A program made the translations under genes and the position numbers. Positions 53,399-61,854 of a stretch of 64,000 nt of DNA are shown in pieces (positions within the stretch are counted from its first letter, which is position 1; each line of letters begins with the position of its first letter). The notes below the pieces were generated by a model. That model was given only the letters and a program-made list of their open reading frames with translations. It did no database searches and was not told the origin of the DNA. The stretch is from Streptomyces griseiscabiei (lineage in GTDB: Bacteria > Actinomycetota > Actinomycetes > Streptomycetales > Streptomycetaceae): NCBI RefSeq assembly GCF_020010925.1, contig NZ_JAGJBZ010000001.1, forward strand, positions 3,327,001-3,391,000. The letters run 5' to 3'.

Positions 53399-54556
53399 TC
53401 AGTTCATGGTCGCGCCGACGGCCGCGGAGCCCGTCGTCAGGAACGTGGTGACCGGCAGCGAGCCGTTCGACCGGCGGGCGCCGTACGCCGTGGCCGCGTC
53501 CGTGGACCTGAAGGCCGGCGAAGTCACCCCGGCGTCCCAGTTGTTGGCGGCGGAGACGGTGGCGGAGCCCAGCTCGGCTTTTCCGGTCCCGTTGCCCACC
53601 GCCAGGTTCCGGGCCAGGCGGGCCCTGCCGGTGGCGAAGGAGAAGCCGTTCTCCCTGTTGGCGTACGCGGTGTTGCGGTTCAGCAGGATCGCGCCGGTGT
53701 TGGAGTTCTCGGTGAACCCGTGGAGCGTGTTGTCCCAGGCCGCGTTGTCGTGGACCCAGTGCGCGACCGAGGCGCCGCCCCCGCCCAGCTCGAAGCCGTT
53801 GCCGTCGCCCTCGAAGGCGGTGTCGTTCCAGCGGTTCCTGCCGTTGCCGAAGGCCCAGGAGTGGTCGACGGTGACCGGAGAGGAGAACTGCCAGAGGTCG
53901 AGCCCGTCGTCCGCGTTGTCGAACAGACGCGCGCCGGTGATCCTGTTGCCGCTGCCGGAGCCGAACTTCACGGCGATGCCGTCGGCGTTCTGACCGTGGT
54001 CCGCGGCGTCGTAGTTGCCGTGGCTGTCCAGGTTCCGCACCAGGTTGTCCGTCGTGCCGTCGCCGCGCAGGGTGAACCCGGAGTCGCCGTTGTCCCGGGT
54101 GACCAGGTTCTCGAAGACACCGCCGACCGAGGACGTGGCGACGAAGCCCTGGGCCGGGGAGTTCTGGAAGGTGAGGCCGGAGACGGTCCAGTGGTCGCCG
54201 TGGATCCCGGCGAGCCAGGACCCGGCGGGCAGCGCCGACCCGTCGATCCGCACCCTCTCCCCGGCGTACGCGGTGAGCGTGATCCGGGCCGAGGCGGTGC
54301 CGTCGGCCGTGGACCTCAGGGTCTTCGTCGGCCGGTAGGTGCCGCCACGCACCTGGACGGTCGTACCGGCGACGGCGTGCGCGACGGCCGACTCCAGCGC
54401 GGCGGTGGTGGAGACGGTGACCGTGGTGCCGGCGGCCCGGGCCCCGTCGTGCGCGAGGCCGAGACACACGCCGCCCGCTCCCGCGGCGAGCGACACGGCG
54501 GCGGCGATCGACAGGGTGCGGGTTCTTCGGTGGCGCCCGCTGCTGCTCTGACGCAC
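53399..54556 (-). CDS. Secreted pectate lyase, PL9-like parallel beta-helix protein
   Basis: The 385-residue precursor has a twin-arginine-like signal region (HRRTRTLSIAAAVSLAAGAGG, cleavage near residue 42). A right-handed beta-helix follows, with the PL9 pattern: VQVRGGTYRPTKTL, DNGDSGFTLRGDG, GQNADGIAVKFGSGSGN, NADDGLDLWQFSSPVTVDHSWAFGNGRNRW and GDGNGFELGGG. PL9 enzymes cleave polygalacturonate by beta-elimination using a lysine base and calcium held by Asp/Asn. A GTG start at 54556 follows AAAGGA. An ECF-like promoter lies 85 bases upstream. A close paralog is encoded at 55.9-57.0 kb. Confidence 0.92.
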   Translation of the reverse strand: MRQSSSGRHRRTRTLSIAAAVSLAAGAGGVCLGLAHDGARAAGTTVTVSTTAALESAVAHAVAGTTVQVRGGTYRPTKTLRSTADGTASARITLTAYAGERVRIDGSALPAGSWLAGIHGDHWTVSGLTFQNSPAQGFVATSSVGGVFENLVTRDNGDSGFTLRGDGTTDNLVRNLDSHGNYDAADHGQNADGIAVKFGSGSGNRITGARLFDNADDGLDLWQFSSPVTVDHSWAFGNGRNRWNDTAFEGDGNGFELGGGGASVAHWVHDNAAWDNTLHGFTENSNTGAILLNRNTAYANRENGFSFATGRARLARNLAVGNGTGKAELGSATVSAANNWDAGVTSPAFRSTDAATAYGARRSNGSLPVTTFLTTGSAAVGATMN

Positions 54557-54640
54557 AGGGGTTCCTTTCTCGGGGGCGGGTCTCACGGGAGACGAGAGCG
54601 AAGCCGGCCGGAGGGGCCGCCCCGGCCCGCTTCTGATCAC

Positions 54641-54669
54641 TGGTCGCCACCCACCGGGAAAGGGTTGCC
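54641..54669 (-). promoter_or_regulatory. ECF-type promoter motif, copy 2 (minus strand)
   Basis: Reverse complement reads GGCAACCCTTTCCC, a variable GGTGG core and GTGGCGACCA, giving CAACC-N16-CGACC. It matches the plus-strand copy at 53.1 kb at 26 of 29 positions and lies 85 bases before the PL9 start codon. Confidence 0.6.
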
Positions 54670-54695
54670 GCGTCCCAGGCCCTGGCGAAAACGCC

Positions 54696-54706
54696 CGAAA
54701 GTTTCG
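54696..54706. promoter_or_regulatory. CGAAAGTTTCG operator-like palindrome
   Basis: The perfect 11-base palindrome CGAAA-G-TTTCG resembles sites recalled upstream of Streptomyces xylanase and hemicellulase genes, bound by LacI-family repressors. It lies 105 bases before the GH43-like gene and also upstream of the divergent PL9 gene. Confidence 0.55.
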
Positions 54707-54810
54707 CTCGGAGTCTTCACACGCACACCGATTGACGCTCCGAACCCCACTGATGAGACTCCGAGAGCGACTTGACGAACAGAATCCATCAGACCCCCAC
54801 AGGATGTGTC

Positions 54811-55875
54811 ATGAGCCGTACCGCCCGCTCGATCCTGCTCCCCCTCCTGGCGCTCCTCCTCGGCCTGCTCGCCGCCCCACCGACCCCGGCGCAGACCGCT
54901 CAGTCCGCCCATCAGCCCAAGCCGAAGTACGCGGGTTATCTCTTCGCCTACTTCACCGGTGAGGGCACCGCCGACGGCGAGCAGATCCGCTACGCGCTCA
55001 GCGAGGGCAACGACGCGCTGCGCTGGCGTGAGCTGAACGCGGGCAAGCCGGTGCTCACCTCCACCATCGGCGAGAAGGGCCTGCGCGACCCGTTCGTGAT
55101 CCGCTCCCCCAAGGGCGACCGGTTCTACATGATCGCGACGGATCTGCGTATGTACCAAAGCAGCAGCGGCAGTTGGGACCAGGTCCAGCGCCACGGCAGC
55201 AAGTCGATCATGGTCTGGGAGTCCAGGGACCTGGTCCACTGGACCGACCAGCGGCTGGTGAAGGTGTCCCCGGACAACGCGGGCAACACCTGGGCGCCCG
55301 AGGCCTACTGGGACAGCCGGCTCGGCAGGTTCGTCGTCTTCTGGGCGTCGAAGCTCTACGCCGACGACGACCCGGAGCACACCGGCTCGACGTACAACAA
55401 GATGATGTACGCGACGACCAAGGACTTCCGCACGTTCAGCGCGCCGAAGGTGTGGAACGACCCCGGCTACTCGGTCATCGACTCGACCGTCGTCGAGCAC
55501 CGGGGCACGTACTACCGCTACACCAAGGACGAACGCGACCCGAACTCCTCCAGCCCGTGCGCGAAGTTCATCACCGGTGAGCGGTCGCGCACGCTCACGG
55601 ACACCTCGTACGACTTCGTGTCGGACTGCATCGGCAGCGGGGCGATGAGCCGGGGCGAGGGCCCGACCGTGTTCAAGTCGAACACCGAGGAGAAGTGGTA
55701 CCTCTTCATCGACGAGTACGGCGGCCGGGGCTACATCCCGTTCGAGACGACCGACCTCGCCTCGGGCCGGTGGACACCGTCCGAGGGCTACGCGCTGCCC
55801 ACCAGCCCGAGGCACGGCACGGTCATGCCGGTGACGAAGAAGGAGTACGGCCGCCTGCTGGCCGCGTTCTCCTAG
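54811..55875 (+). CDS. Secreted GH43-like beta-propeller glycosidase
   Basis: The 354-residue precursor has a signal peptide (about 1-30, ending near PAQTAQ). A five-bladed propeller of the GH43-like type follows, opening KYAGYLFAYFTGEGTADGEQIRYALSEGNDALRWRELN, then LRDPFVIRSPKGDRFYMIATDL, TWAPEAYWDS and DSTVVEHRGTYYRYTKDE. The order of acidic residues fits the general base, pKa modulator and acid positions of arabinofuranosidases. It probably removes arabinose side chains of pectin. It is on the plus strand between two minus-strand PL9 genes and ends five bases before the second. Confidence 0.88.
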   Translation: MSRTARSILLPLLALLLGLLAAPPTPAQTAQSAHQPKPKYAGYLFAYFTGEGTADGEQIRYALSEGNDALRWRELNAGKPVLTSTIGEKGLRDPFVIRSPKGDRFYMIATDLRMYQSSSGSWDQVQRHGSKSIMVWESRDLVHWTDQRLVKVSPDNAGNTWAPEAYWDSRLGRFVVFWASKLYADDDPEHTGSTYNKMMYATTKDFRTFSAPKVWNDPGYSVIDSTVVEHRGTYYRYTKDERDPNSSSPCAKFITGERSRTLTDTSYDFVSDCIGSGAMSRGEGPTVFKSNTEEKWYLFIDEYGGRGYIPFETTDLASGRWTPSEGYALPTSPRHGTVMPVTKKEYGRLLAAFS

Positions 55876-55880
55876 TCCGC

Positions 55881-57002
55881 TCAGTCCATCGTCGCGCCGA
55901 TCGTCGTGCTGCCCGTGGTCAGGAAGGTGGTCGCGGGCAGTGTGCCGCTCGACGAACGGGCGTTGAACGTCGTCGAGGCGTTGGTGGAGCGGAAGGCCGG
56001 CGTCGCGACGCCGGAGTCCCAGTTGTTGCCGGAGGAGACGACCGACGAGCCCTTGTTGACCGCGCCGCCGCCGTTGCTCACCGCCAGGTTCCTGCCGAGG
56101 CGGGCCGCGCCGGTGGCGAAGTAGTAGCCCCACTTGGCGTTGGCGTAGGCGGTGGTGCGGTTGAGGACGATGGCGCCCTTGTTGCTGTTCTCGGTGAAGC
56201 CGTTGCCCGCGTTGTCCCAGGCGGCGGAGTTGTTGATGACATGGGCGACGGTCTCGCCGTCGCCGCCCAGCTTGTAGCCGTTGCCGTCGCCCGCGAACGC
56301 GGAGTCCGACCAGCGGTTCCTTCCGTTGCCCATCGCCCAGGTGTGCTCGACGGTGACGGGCGAGGAGAAGGACCAGAAGTCCAGACCGTCGTCCGAGTTG
56401 TTGTACAGGCGGGCCCCAGTGATGAGGTTGCCGCTGCCCGAGCCGAACTTCACGGCGATGCCGTCGGCGTTCTCGCCGTGGTTGGCCCGGTCGTAGTGGC
56501 CGTAGGAGTCGATGTTGCGGACCAGGTTGTTGGTGGTGCTGTCGCCGGTGAGCGTGAAACCGGAGTCGCCGCCGTTGATGGTCCTGATGTTGTCCCAGAC
56601 CGTGGAGGCGCAGGACTGGCAGACGACCGCGCTGTCCGGGGAGTTCTGGAAGGTGATCCCGGAGACGGTCCAGTAGTCGGCGGTCAGCTTGAAGATCCAG
56701 TCGCCGTCGGGGAGGTTCGAGCCGTCGATCTTCACGGTCTCCGAGCCGTACGGCTGGAGGTGTATCCGGCTGGAGGAGCTGCCGTTGGCCGTCGACTGGA
56801 GGGTCGCCGTCGGGTAGTAGGTGCCGCCGCGCACCTGGATGGTCGTACCGGCGGTGGCGTTCTTGATGGCGTTGGACAGGTCCGTGGAGTTGCTGACCAC
56901 CACGGTGGCCGCGTGTGCCTGGGTGGGGAGGACGGCCAGACCGGTGCCGAACGCCAGGGCCGTGCTCAGGAGAAGGGCGGTGCGACGAGACGGAAGAGAC
57001 AT
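55881..57002 (-). CDS. Secreted pectate lyase, PL9-like, paralog of the 53.4-54.6 kb gene
   Basis: The 373-residue precursor has a signal peptide (MSLPSRRTALLLSTALAFG, ending AHA near residue 30) and the same beta-helix pattern as the neighbour: GTTIQVRGGTYYPT, NADGIAVKFGSGSGN, NSDDGLDFWSFSSPVTVEHTWAMGNGRNRW and GDGNGYKLGGDG. It differs in an added cysteine pair (VVCQSC). ATG at 57002 behind AAAGGA. It is the last gene of the minus-strand pectin operon that begins at 61.7 kb or further upstream. Confidence 0.92.
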   Translation of the reverse strand: MSLPSRRTALLLSTALAFGTGLAVLPTQAHAATVVVSNSTDLSNAIKNATAGTTIQVRGGTYYPTATLQSTANGSSSSRIHLQPYGSETVKIDGSNLPDGDWIFKLTADYWTVSGITFQNSPDSAVVCQSCASTVWDNIRTINGGDSGFTLTGDSTTNNLVRNIDSYGHYDRANHGENADGIAVKFGSGSGNLITGARLYNNSDDGLDFWSFSSPVTVEHTWAMGNGRNRWSDSAFAGDGNGYKLGGDGETVAHVINNSAAWDNAGNGFTENSNKGAIVLNRTTAYANAKWGYYFATGAARLGRNLAVSNGGGAVNKGSSVVSSGNNWDSGVATPAFRSTNASTTFNARSSSGTLPATTFLTTGSTTIGATMD

Positions 57003-57039
57003 GGGGAGCGGTTCCTTTCCCGTGCGGGTGGGAGTCGGT

Positions 57040-58230
57040 TCACAGGACCGTGGCGAGCCAGTCGGCGGCCTCGTCCTGCATCGGCGCGGTGAACACATGG
57101 CCCAGCTCGGGCCAGGTCCTCAGCCGCAGCCGCTCCTCGGCGTGACGCGAACGCCAGACGGCGCGCAGCTTGTCGTGGGCCACGCGGACGCCGTCGGCGG
57201 GGAACAGCGGATCGAGTCCGCCGTTCTGGAACAGCATCGGCTTGGGGGCGCCGATGCTCGCCACGTCGGGGAAGTCCAGGTACCGGGCGAGCCCGGGGTG
57301 GAGCATGTAGTAGGCGGACTGGCCGCGCAGGATGTTGTTGCCGGGGACCAGGACCTCCTTGAGTCCGGTCATCCAGCAGGCGCTGACCGCGGCGGCGATG
57401 TCGTCGCTGAGCGCGGCCGTCTGCCAGGCCCGGAACGCGCCCATCGAGAATCCGAGGGCCGCGACCCGGCGGCGGTCCACCCGGTCGAGCCCGGCCAGGA
57501 AGCCCACCGCTCGCACGTCCTCCCTGGCCATGAGCCCGGCGAGCGAGGAGCCCAGGTGGTAGAGGTTGCTCGCGAGGGCCTGCTGGTCCTCGTACGTCAC
57601 CGGGCCCCGGTCGCCCCAGCCGAGCGCGTCCACGGCGAGGACGACATGGCCGCGCCGGGCCAGTTCGTCACCGACGAACCGCCCGCTGAAGTACCGGTCC
57701 GCCCAGGCCTGCGCGGAGGGCAGCCGGCTCTCGTCGAACCAGGGCCTGACCAGCTTCTCCTTCCCGATGTCGAACCTGGCGCCGTGGTCGTGCAGCAGGA
57801 GCACGGCCGGGAACGGTCCGTCGCCGTGCGGGGTGAGCAGGGCGGCCCTCACCCGGCCGTACCGGGTGAGGGAGAAGGTGACCAACTCGCGGGTGCAGCC
57901 CTCGCCTTCGGCGCGCGCACCACCGAACTCGGGGTCGTACGGGGTGTCGTCCCGGCCGGCGATCAGATGCTCCTCGACCTTCGCCCTCGCCGCCCGCCGC
58001 CAGGCGCGGAAGTCCCGGACGGGCGAGGTGCCCCAGGCGAGCGGGAAGCGCAGCTCGTCCTTGAGGAGGGGGTGGAAGTCGGGGAGGGCGGCGGTCGGGG
58101 TCAGGGGTGCCGCCCCGGCCCCGGCTCCCGGGGGTGCCGCCCCGGCGGCGGAGCCGGGGGCGGCGGCGAAGAGGGCCGCCCCTGCTCCCGCCACGAAGGC
58201 CCGCCGCCCCACCGGATCACCGGCGGTCAT
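57040..58230 (-). CDS. Secreted alpha/beta hydrolase (dienelactone hydrolase/acetyl esterase-like)
   Basis: The 396-residue precursor begins with a twin-arginine-like leader (GRRAFVAGAGAALFAAAPG) and an Ala/Gly/Pro stretch. The hydrolase domain has LLLHDHGARFD, the nucleophile elbow in VAALGFSMGAFRAWQTA, the acid in FQNGGLDPLFP and a histidine in WPELGHVF. Setting in a pectin operon suggests an acetyl or feruloyl esterase acting on pectin. It overlaps the pectinesterase upstream by 14 bases. Confidence 0.87.
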   Translation of the reverse strand: MTAGDPVGRRAFVAGAGAALFAAAPGSAAGAAPPGAGAGAAPLTPTAALPDFHPLLKDELRFPLAWGTSPVRDFRAWRRAARAKVEEHLIAGRDDTPYDPEFGGARAEGEGCTRELVTFSLTRYGRVRAALLTPHGDGPFPAVLLLHDHGARFDIGKEKLVRPWFDESRLPSAQAWADRYFSGRFVGDELARRGHVVLAVDALGWGDRGPVTYEDQQALASNLYHLGSSLAGLMAREDVRAVGFLAGLDRVDRRRVAALGFSMGAFRAWQTAALSDDIAAAVSACWMTGLKEVLVPGNNILRGQSAYYMLHPGLARYLDFPDVASIGAPKPMLFQNGGLDPLFPADGVRVAHDKLRAVWRSRHAEERLRLRTWPELGHVFTAPMQDEAADWLATVL

Positions 58231-59248
58231 AGGGCCTCCAGTCCCCGAGGTACGTCCGCCGCGTGTGCTCCCGCGCTTCGGCGGAGGTCAGCCGGGGCCG
58301 GTTCTCGGGCACCGGGACCACCGCGCCAGGACCGGAGTTGGCGTACTCGCGGAAGCGCATGGTCTGCCACGGGTAGGCCTCGCGCATGTTGGTGTAGGGC
58401 GCGACCGCGTCGATCCCGGGCCCGATCCAGGTGTCCCGCACGACCAGCGCGGGCCAGGCGGTCGTCTCGTACGACGGCACCCAGGGCCGGGCGAGCTTGT
58501 ACGCGGCGTCCTCGGCGCCGGAGGTGATCCGGCCGCGCAGGGCGAGGAAGCCGTAGGGGTTGGCGCGGGCGGTGGCGGGGGCGAAGACCATGCCCTTGGG
58601 GGTGAAGGACACGTCCCGCTGGAGGGTGCGGAAGTGGCACGTGTCGAAGACGGCCCGGGCCCGCCCGAACACGAAGTCCACGTCGCCCTCGATGTGGCAG
58701 TGCCGGTAGTACTGCCGGTCGAAGGCGTCGAGCGCGGTGGTGTCCGCGAACAGGGTGTCCTGGTGGGCGAGGAACCGGACGTTCTCGAAGTGCGACCGGT
58801 CCCCCGTGACGTACGCGGCGACCGCCTGCGTCCCCGTCCAGTCCGGGTGGTCCGCGCGCAGCCAGTCGTTGGCGAGGGTCAGATCGCGTACGGTCAGGCC
58901 GGGCGCCGCCGAGGTGAAGGTGGCGGAGCCCGCGGTGCCGTAGGTGCCGCCCTCGGGCCGCGGGGTGCCGTTGGCCCGGTCGAAGACGAGGACGGCGGCA
59001 CGGGGGTCGCGGGAGGCTCCGCGCAGCGTCAACTCCCCTTTCCCCGCAGGGATGTTGACGACTTCCCGGTACGTCCCCGGATGGACGACGATCGTCCACC
59101 CGGGGCCGGTGACGGCGTCCACGGCGGCCTGGACCGATCCCCCGGGGCGGACGTGCAGGACCCGGCGCCCACCGTGGGCGAGGGCGGGGGCCGCGCCGAC
59201 GGCCACCAGGCCGCCGGCGATCGAGCCGAGCAGGGTGCGCCGCCTCAT
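58217..59248 (-). CDS. Secreted pectinesterase (CE8), copy 1
   Basis: The 343-residue precursor has a twin-arginine-like signal peptide (MRRRTLLGSIAGGLVAVGAAPALA). The pectin methylesterase beta-helix shows GTYREVVNIPAGKGELTLRG, the first active-site region AHQDTLFADTT, the second with the catalytic aspartate CHIEGDVDFVFGRA, and the substrate arginine in LARPWVPSY. It removes methyl groups from pectin to prepare it for pectate lyases. The ATG lies one base past the stop of the second pectinesterase. Confidence 0.94.
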   Translation of the reverse strand: MRRRTLLGSIAGGLVAVGAAPALAHGGRRVLHVRPGGSVQAAVDAVTGPGWTIVVHPGTYREVVNIPAGKGELTLRGASRDPRAAVLVFDRANGTPRPEGGTYGTAGSATFTSAAPGLTVRDLTLANDWLRADHPDWTGTQAVAAYVTGDRSHFENVRFLAHQDTLFADTTALDAFDRQYYRHCHIEGDVDFVFGRARAVFDTCHFRTLQRDVSFTPKGMVFAPATARANPYGFLALRGRITSGAEDAAYKLARPWVPSYETTAWPALVVRDTWIGPGIDAVAPYTNMREAYPWQTMRFREYANSGPGAVVPVPENRPRLTSAEAREHTRRTYLGDWRPYDRR

Positions 59249-59249
59249 C

Positions 59250-60407
59250 TCAGCACCTCTCCCACGGGGCCCAGTCACCGAGGTACGCCTCGCGGGTGGC
59301 CGACGCGGCCTCGGCGGCGGTGAGTTGGGGCCGGTTCTCGGGGACGGAGACCACGGCACCGGGCCCGGTGTTCCGGTACTCGGCGAACCGCTGGTCCTGC
59401 CAGGGGAAGCCCGCCGACATGTTGGCGTACGGCGCCACCGCGTCGATCCCGGCACCGAGGCGGGTCTCGCGCACGGTGAGCATGGGCCGGGCGGTGGTGT
59501 CGGAGCTGGGCACCCAGGGGCGGGCCAGCTTGTAGTAGGCGTCCGGTGCCTCGCTGGTGACGTGGCTCCGGGTCACCAGGTAGCCGCGCGGGTTGGCGCC
59601 GGCCGTGGAGGGCGCGAACACGAACCCGTAGGGGGCGGAGGAGAGATCGGTCCTGGTGAGGGTGTGGAAGCGGCAGCGCTCGAACACGGCCGTGGCCCGT
59701 CCGAAGACGAAGTCCACGTCCCCCTCGGCGTAGCAGTCGCGGAAGTACTGCCGGGCGAAGGCGCCGAGCGCCGTCGAGTCGGCGTACAGCGTGTCCTGGT
59801 GGCCGAGGAACCGGCACCGCAGGAACGCCGACCGGTCGCCCTGCACCTTGATCGCGACCGCCTGGGTGCCGCTGATGCCGGGGTGGTCGGCGCGCAGCCA
59901 GTCGTTGGCGAAGGTGAGGTCCCGCGCGGTGAACCCGGCGCCCTGCACCAGGGTCGTGGCGGACCCGGTGGTGCCGTAGGTGCCGCCGCCGGGCTTCGGG
60001 GTGCCGGCCGCGTTGTCGTACACGACCACCACGTCCCGGGCGTCGCCGGACGCCCCGATCCAGGTCATCTCCGTACGGGCGGCCGTGACGGCGACCGTCT
60101 CCCGGTACACGCCCGGCGCGAGGACCAGGGTGTACCCGCTGCCTCCCCCAGTGCTAAACGCCTGGGAGGTACCCCCAGCGGCGGTGACGGCGGCCTGGAC
60201 GGTGGTGAAGTCACCGGCGCCGCCGGCGTCCACGTACAGGGTCAGGTCGTCGAGGCGGGCGGCCGGCGACCCGTACCGGCCGAAGACCCGGCGGCCACGG
60301 GAGGCGCCGGCCGCTCGGGCCGTGGGCGCGGCGCCGAGCATGAGCGCGGCCCCGACGCCGGCGACGACGAACGACCGTCTGCTCGCCCCTGTTCGACGGT
60401 CCGTCAT
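59250..60407 (-). CDS. Secreted pectinesterase (CE8), copy 2
   Basis: The 385-residue precursor has a twin-arginine-like leader (GASRRSFVVAGVGAALMLGAA). It adds about 40 residues at the N-terminus compared with copy 1. Active-site regions are GHQDTLYADSTALGAF and CYAEGDVDFVFGRATAVF, with LARPWVPSSDTT for the arginine. It shares its last-base overlap (TGATG) with the PL1 lyase upstream. Copies 1 and 2 look like an old tandem duplication. Confidence 0.94.
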   Translation of the reverse strand: MTDRRTGASRRSFVVAGVGAALMLGAAPTARAAGASRGRRVFGRYGSPAARLDDLTLYVDAGGAGDFTTVQAAVTAAGGTSQAFSTGGGSGYTLVLAPGVYRETVAVTAARTEMTWIGASGDARDVVVVYDNAAGTPKPGGGTYGTTGSATTLVQGAGFTARDLTFANDWLRADHPGISGTQAVAIKVQGDRSAFLRCRFLGHQDTLYADSTALGAFARQYFRDCYAEGDVDFVFGRATAVFERCRFHTLTRTDLSSAPYGFVFAPSTAGANPRGYLVTRSHVTSEAPDAYYKLARPWVPSSDTTARPMLTVRETRLGAGIDAVAPYANMSAGFPWQDQRFAEYRNTGPGAVVSVPENRPQLTAAEAASATREAYLGDWAPWERC

Positions 60408-61714
60408 CAGCAGACCTTTCCGGCGCCCGCGCCGCGCGCGACCACACCCGGCACCGCGCGCGGCGAATCGACCTCGGTCCGCAGGGTGGGGGTCCAGCCG
60501 GCGCCGGACCGCAGGAACTCCGAGGGGATCTCGGCGTTGTGGACGGCGATGAGGTCCGTCAGCCTGCCGTTGACGTAGTTGTTCTCGGCGGTGAGCGGGG
60601 AGTCGTTCCACCTCTTCAGGGCCTTGCCGACGCTCGCGCCCGCGGGCAGCGTGATCGCGTTGTCGCTGGCGTGGAGCTGGGAGGACAGGCCGACGCCGAA
60701 GATGTAGTAGTCGTCCTTCTGGTCCTCGGTGACGACGTAGTGGTTGTTGTAGACGTCGACCTGGCCGAACCGCACGCGCGGGGAGCGCTGGAGGATCCCG
60801 TCGAAGCGGTTGTGGTGCATCGTGACCTTGAGCTTGCCGGAGTCGGTGGTGGCGGTGCTGTCGCTGTTGCCGATCAGCATGTTCTTGTCGTGGTCCTGGA
60901 AGCGGTTCCAGGAGACGGTCACGTAGTTGGCGCCGCGCACGATGTCGGTCAGGCCGTCGTGCTGCTGGAAGACCTTGCCGAAGTAGACCGGCCGCTCGCT
61001 GTCCGGGTAGCGCCCGTCGGTGAACGTGTTGTGGTCGAGCCAGACGTGGTCGGTGCCGTAGACGACCACGGCGTCGTACTCGGAGTTCCAGTTGCCGGTG
61101 TTGTTGTCGTCCGTCGGGTCCCACTTGGGGAAGCAGTCGAGCGGGGCCTCGATGGTGAGGTTGCGCATGATGACGTTCGAGACGCCCTTGATCTGGAGGC
61201 TGCCGCCGAGGATGCCGGAGTTCTTGCCGACGCCGACGATGGTGGTGTTGCTGGGGATGTTGGCCTTGATCGCCGAGTCCTGGTTGGCCATGGACGCGAC
61301 CCGCGCGTCCTCCTGCGGGCCCTTGGCGACCTCGTCGTTGCCGTAGACGGCCGGGTCGTAGTCCTTGAGGTACTGCTGGAGGTCGTAGCCGCCCGTGACG
61401 AAGGCCTCGCAGCCCTCGGAGACGGCGTCGATCATCCCCTTGACCTTGATGATCTTCGGCGCGTTCCCACCCGCCGCCAGCGCGGCCTTGAACTCGGCCC
61501 AGGTGGTGACCGTGTAGACATGTTCGGCGTCGGCCGCCGACCCACCGGTGGTGCCGCCGTCCGCCGAGCCCCACCCGTCCCCGGCGCCGAGCACCTGCCG
61601 GCCGAGATCACGGCCCTGAGCCTGGGCGACACCGGTGCCGGCGACCCCGAGCACGAGCGCGGTACAGCCGACGACGGATGTCATGACATGGGCATGCCAG
61701 ATACGAGGACGCAT
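60407..61714 (-). CDS. Secreted pectate lyase, PL1 family
   Basis: The 435-residue precursor has a signal peptide ending near AQA (residue 33) and the PL1 beta-helix. IPSNTTIVGVGKNSGILGG, NVIMRNLTIEAPLD, EYDAVVVYGTDHVWLDHNTFTDG (calcium aspartates) and HHNRFDGILQRSPRVRFGQVDVYNNHY with the catalytic arginine in RSPRVRFG are visible. It cleaves polygalacturonate internally. Typical AAAGGA ribosome binding site. A family B repeat lies upstream of it. Confidence 0.95.
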   Translation of the reverse strand: MRPRIWHAHVMTSVVGCTALVLGVAGTGVAQAQGRDLGRQVLGAGDGWGSADGGTTGGSAADAEHVYTVTTWAEFKAALAAGGNAPKIIKVKGMIDAVSEGCEAFVTGGYDLQQYLKDYDPAVYGNDEVAKGPQEDARVASMANQDSAIKANIPSNTTIVGVGKNSGILGGSLQIKGVSNVIMRNLTIEAPLDCFPKWDPTDDNNTGNWNSEYDAVVVYGTDHVWLDHNTFTDGRYPDSERPVYFGKVFQQHDGLTDIVRGANYVTVSWNRFQDHDKNMLIGNSDSTATTDSGKLKVTMHHNRFDGILQRSPRVRFGQVDVYNNHYVVTEDQKDDYYIFGVGLSSQLHASDNAITLPAGASVGKALKRWNDSPLTAENNYVNGRLTDLIAVHNAEIPSEFLRSGAGWTPTLRTEVDSPRAVPGVVARGAGAGKVC

Positions 61715-61750
61715 GTGTGCGGTTCCTTTCGAAGCAAAGGGGGGATGTCG

Positions 61751-61840
61751 AGCCCCTGCAAGGGGCGCGGGGCTGTGTTCATGTGCGGCTCCGCCGCGTG
61801 GGCGCGACCAGCCACAACGGACCCGCAGCCGAAAACCGAC
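61751..61840 (+). repeat. Dispersed intergenic repeat family B, copy 2
   Basis: GCCCCTGCAAGGGGC hairpin, GCGGGGCTGTG, then the shared core TGCGGCTCCGCCGCGTGGGC and CGACCAGCCAC. It fills the gap between the acetylesterase and PL1 lyase genes. Confidence 0.85.
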
Positions 61841-61854
61841 CTACGAGCGGAGCA

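Noticed and set aside
53135..54775. A 546-codon plus-strand frame starting in the 53.1 kb gap
   Set aside because: It runs antisense through the whole PL9 gene and has no ribosome binding site or domain; only the gap portion is of interest, as possible RNA.
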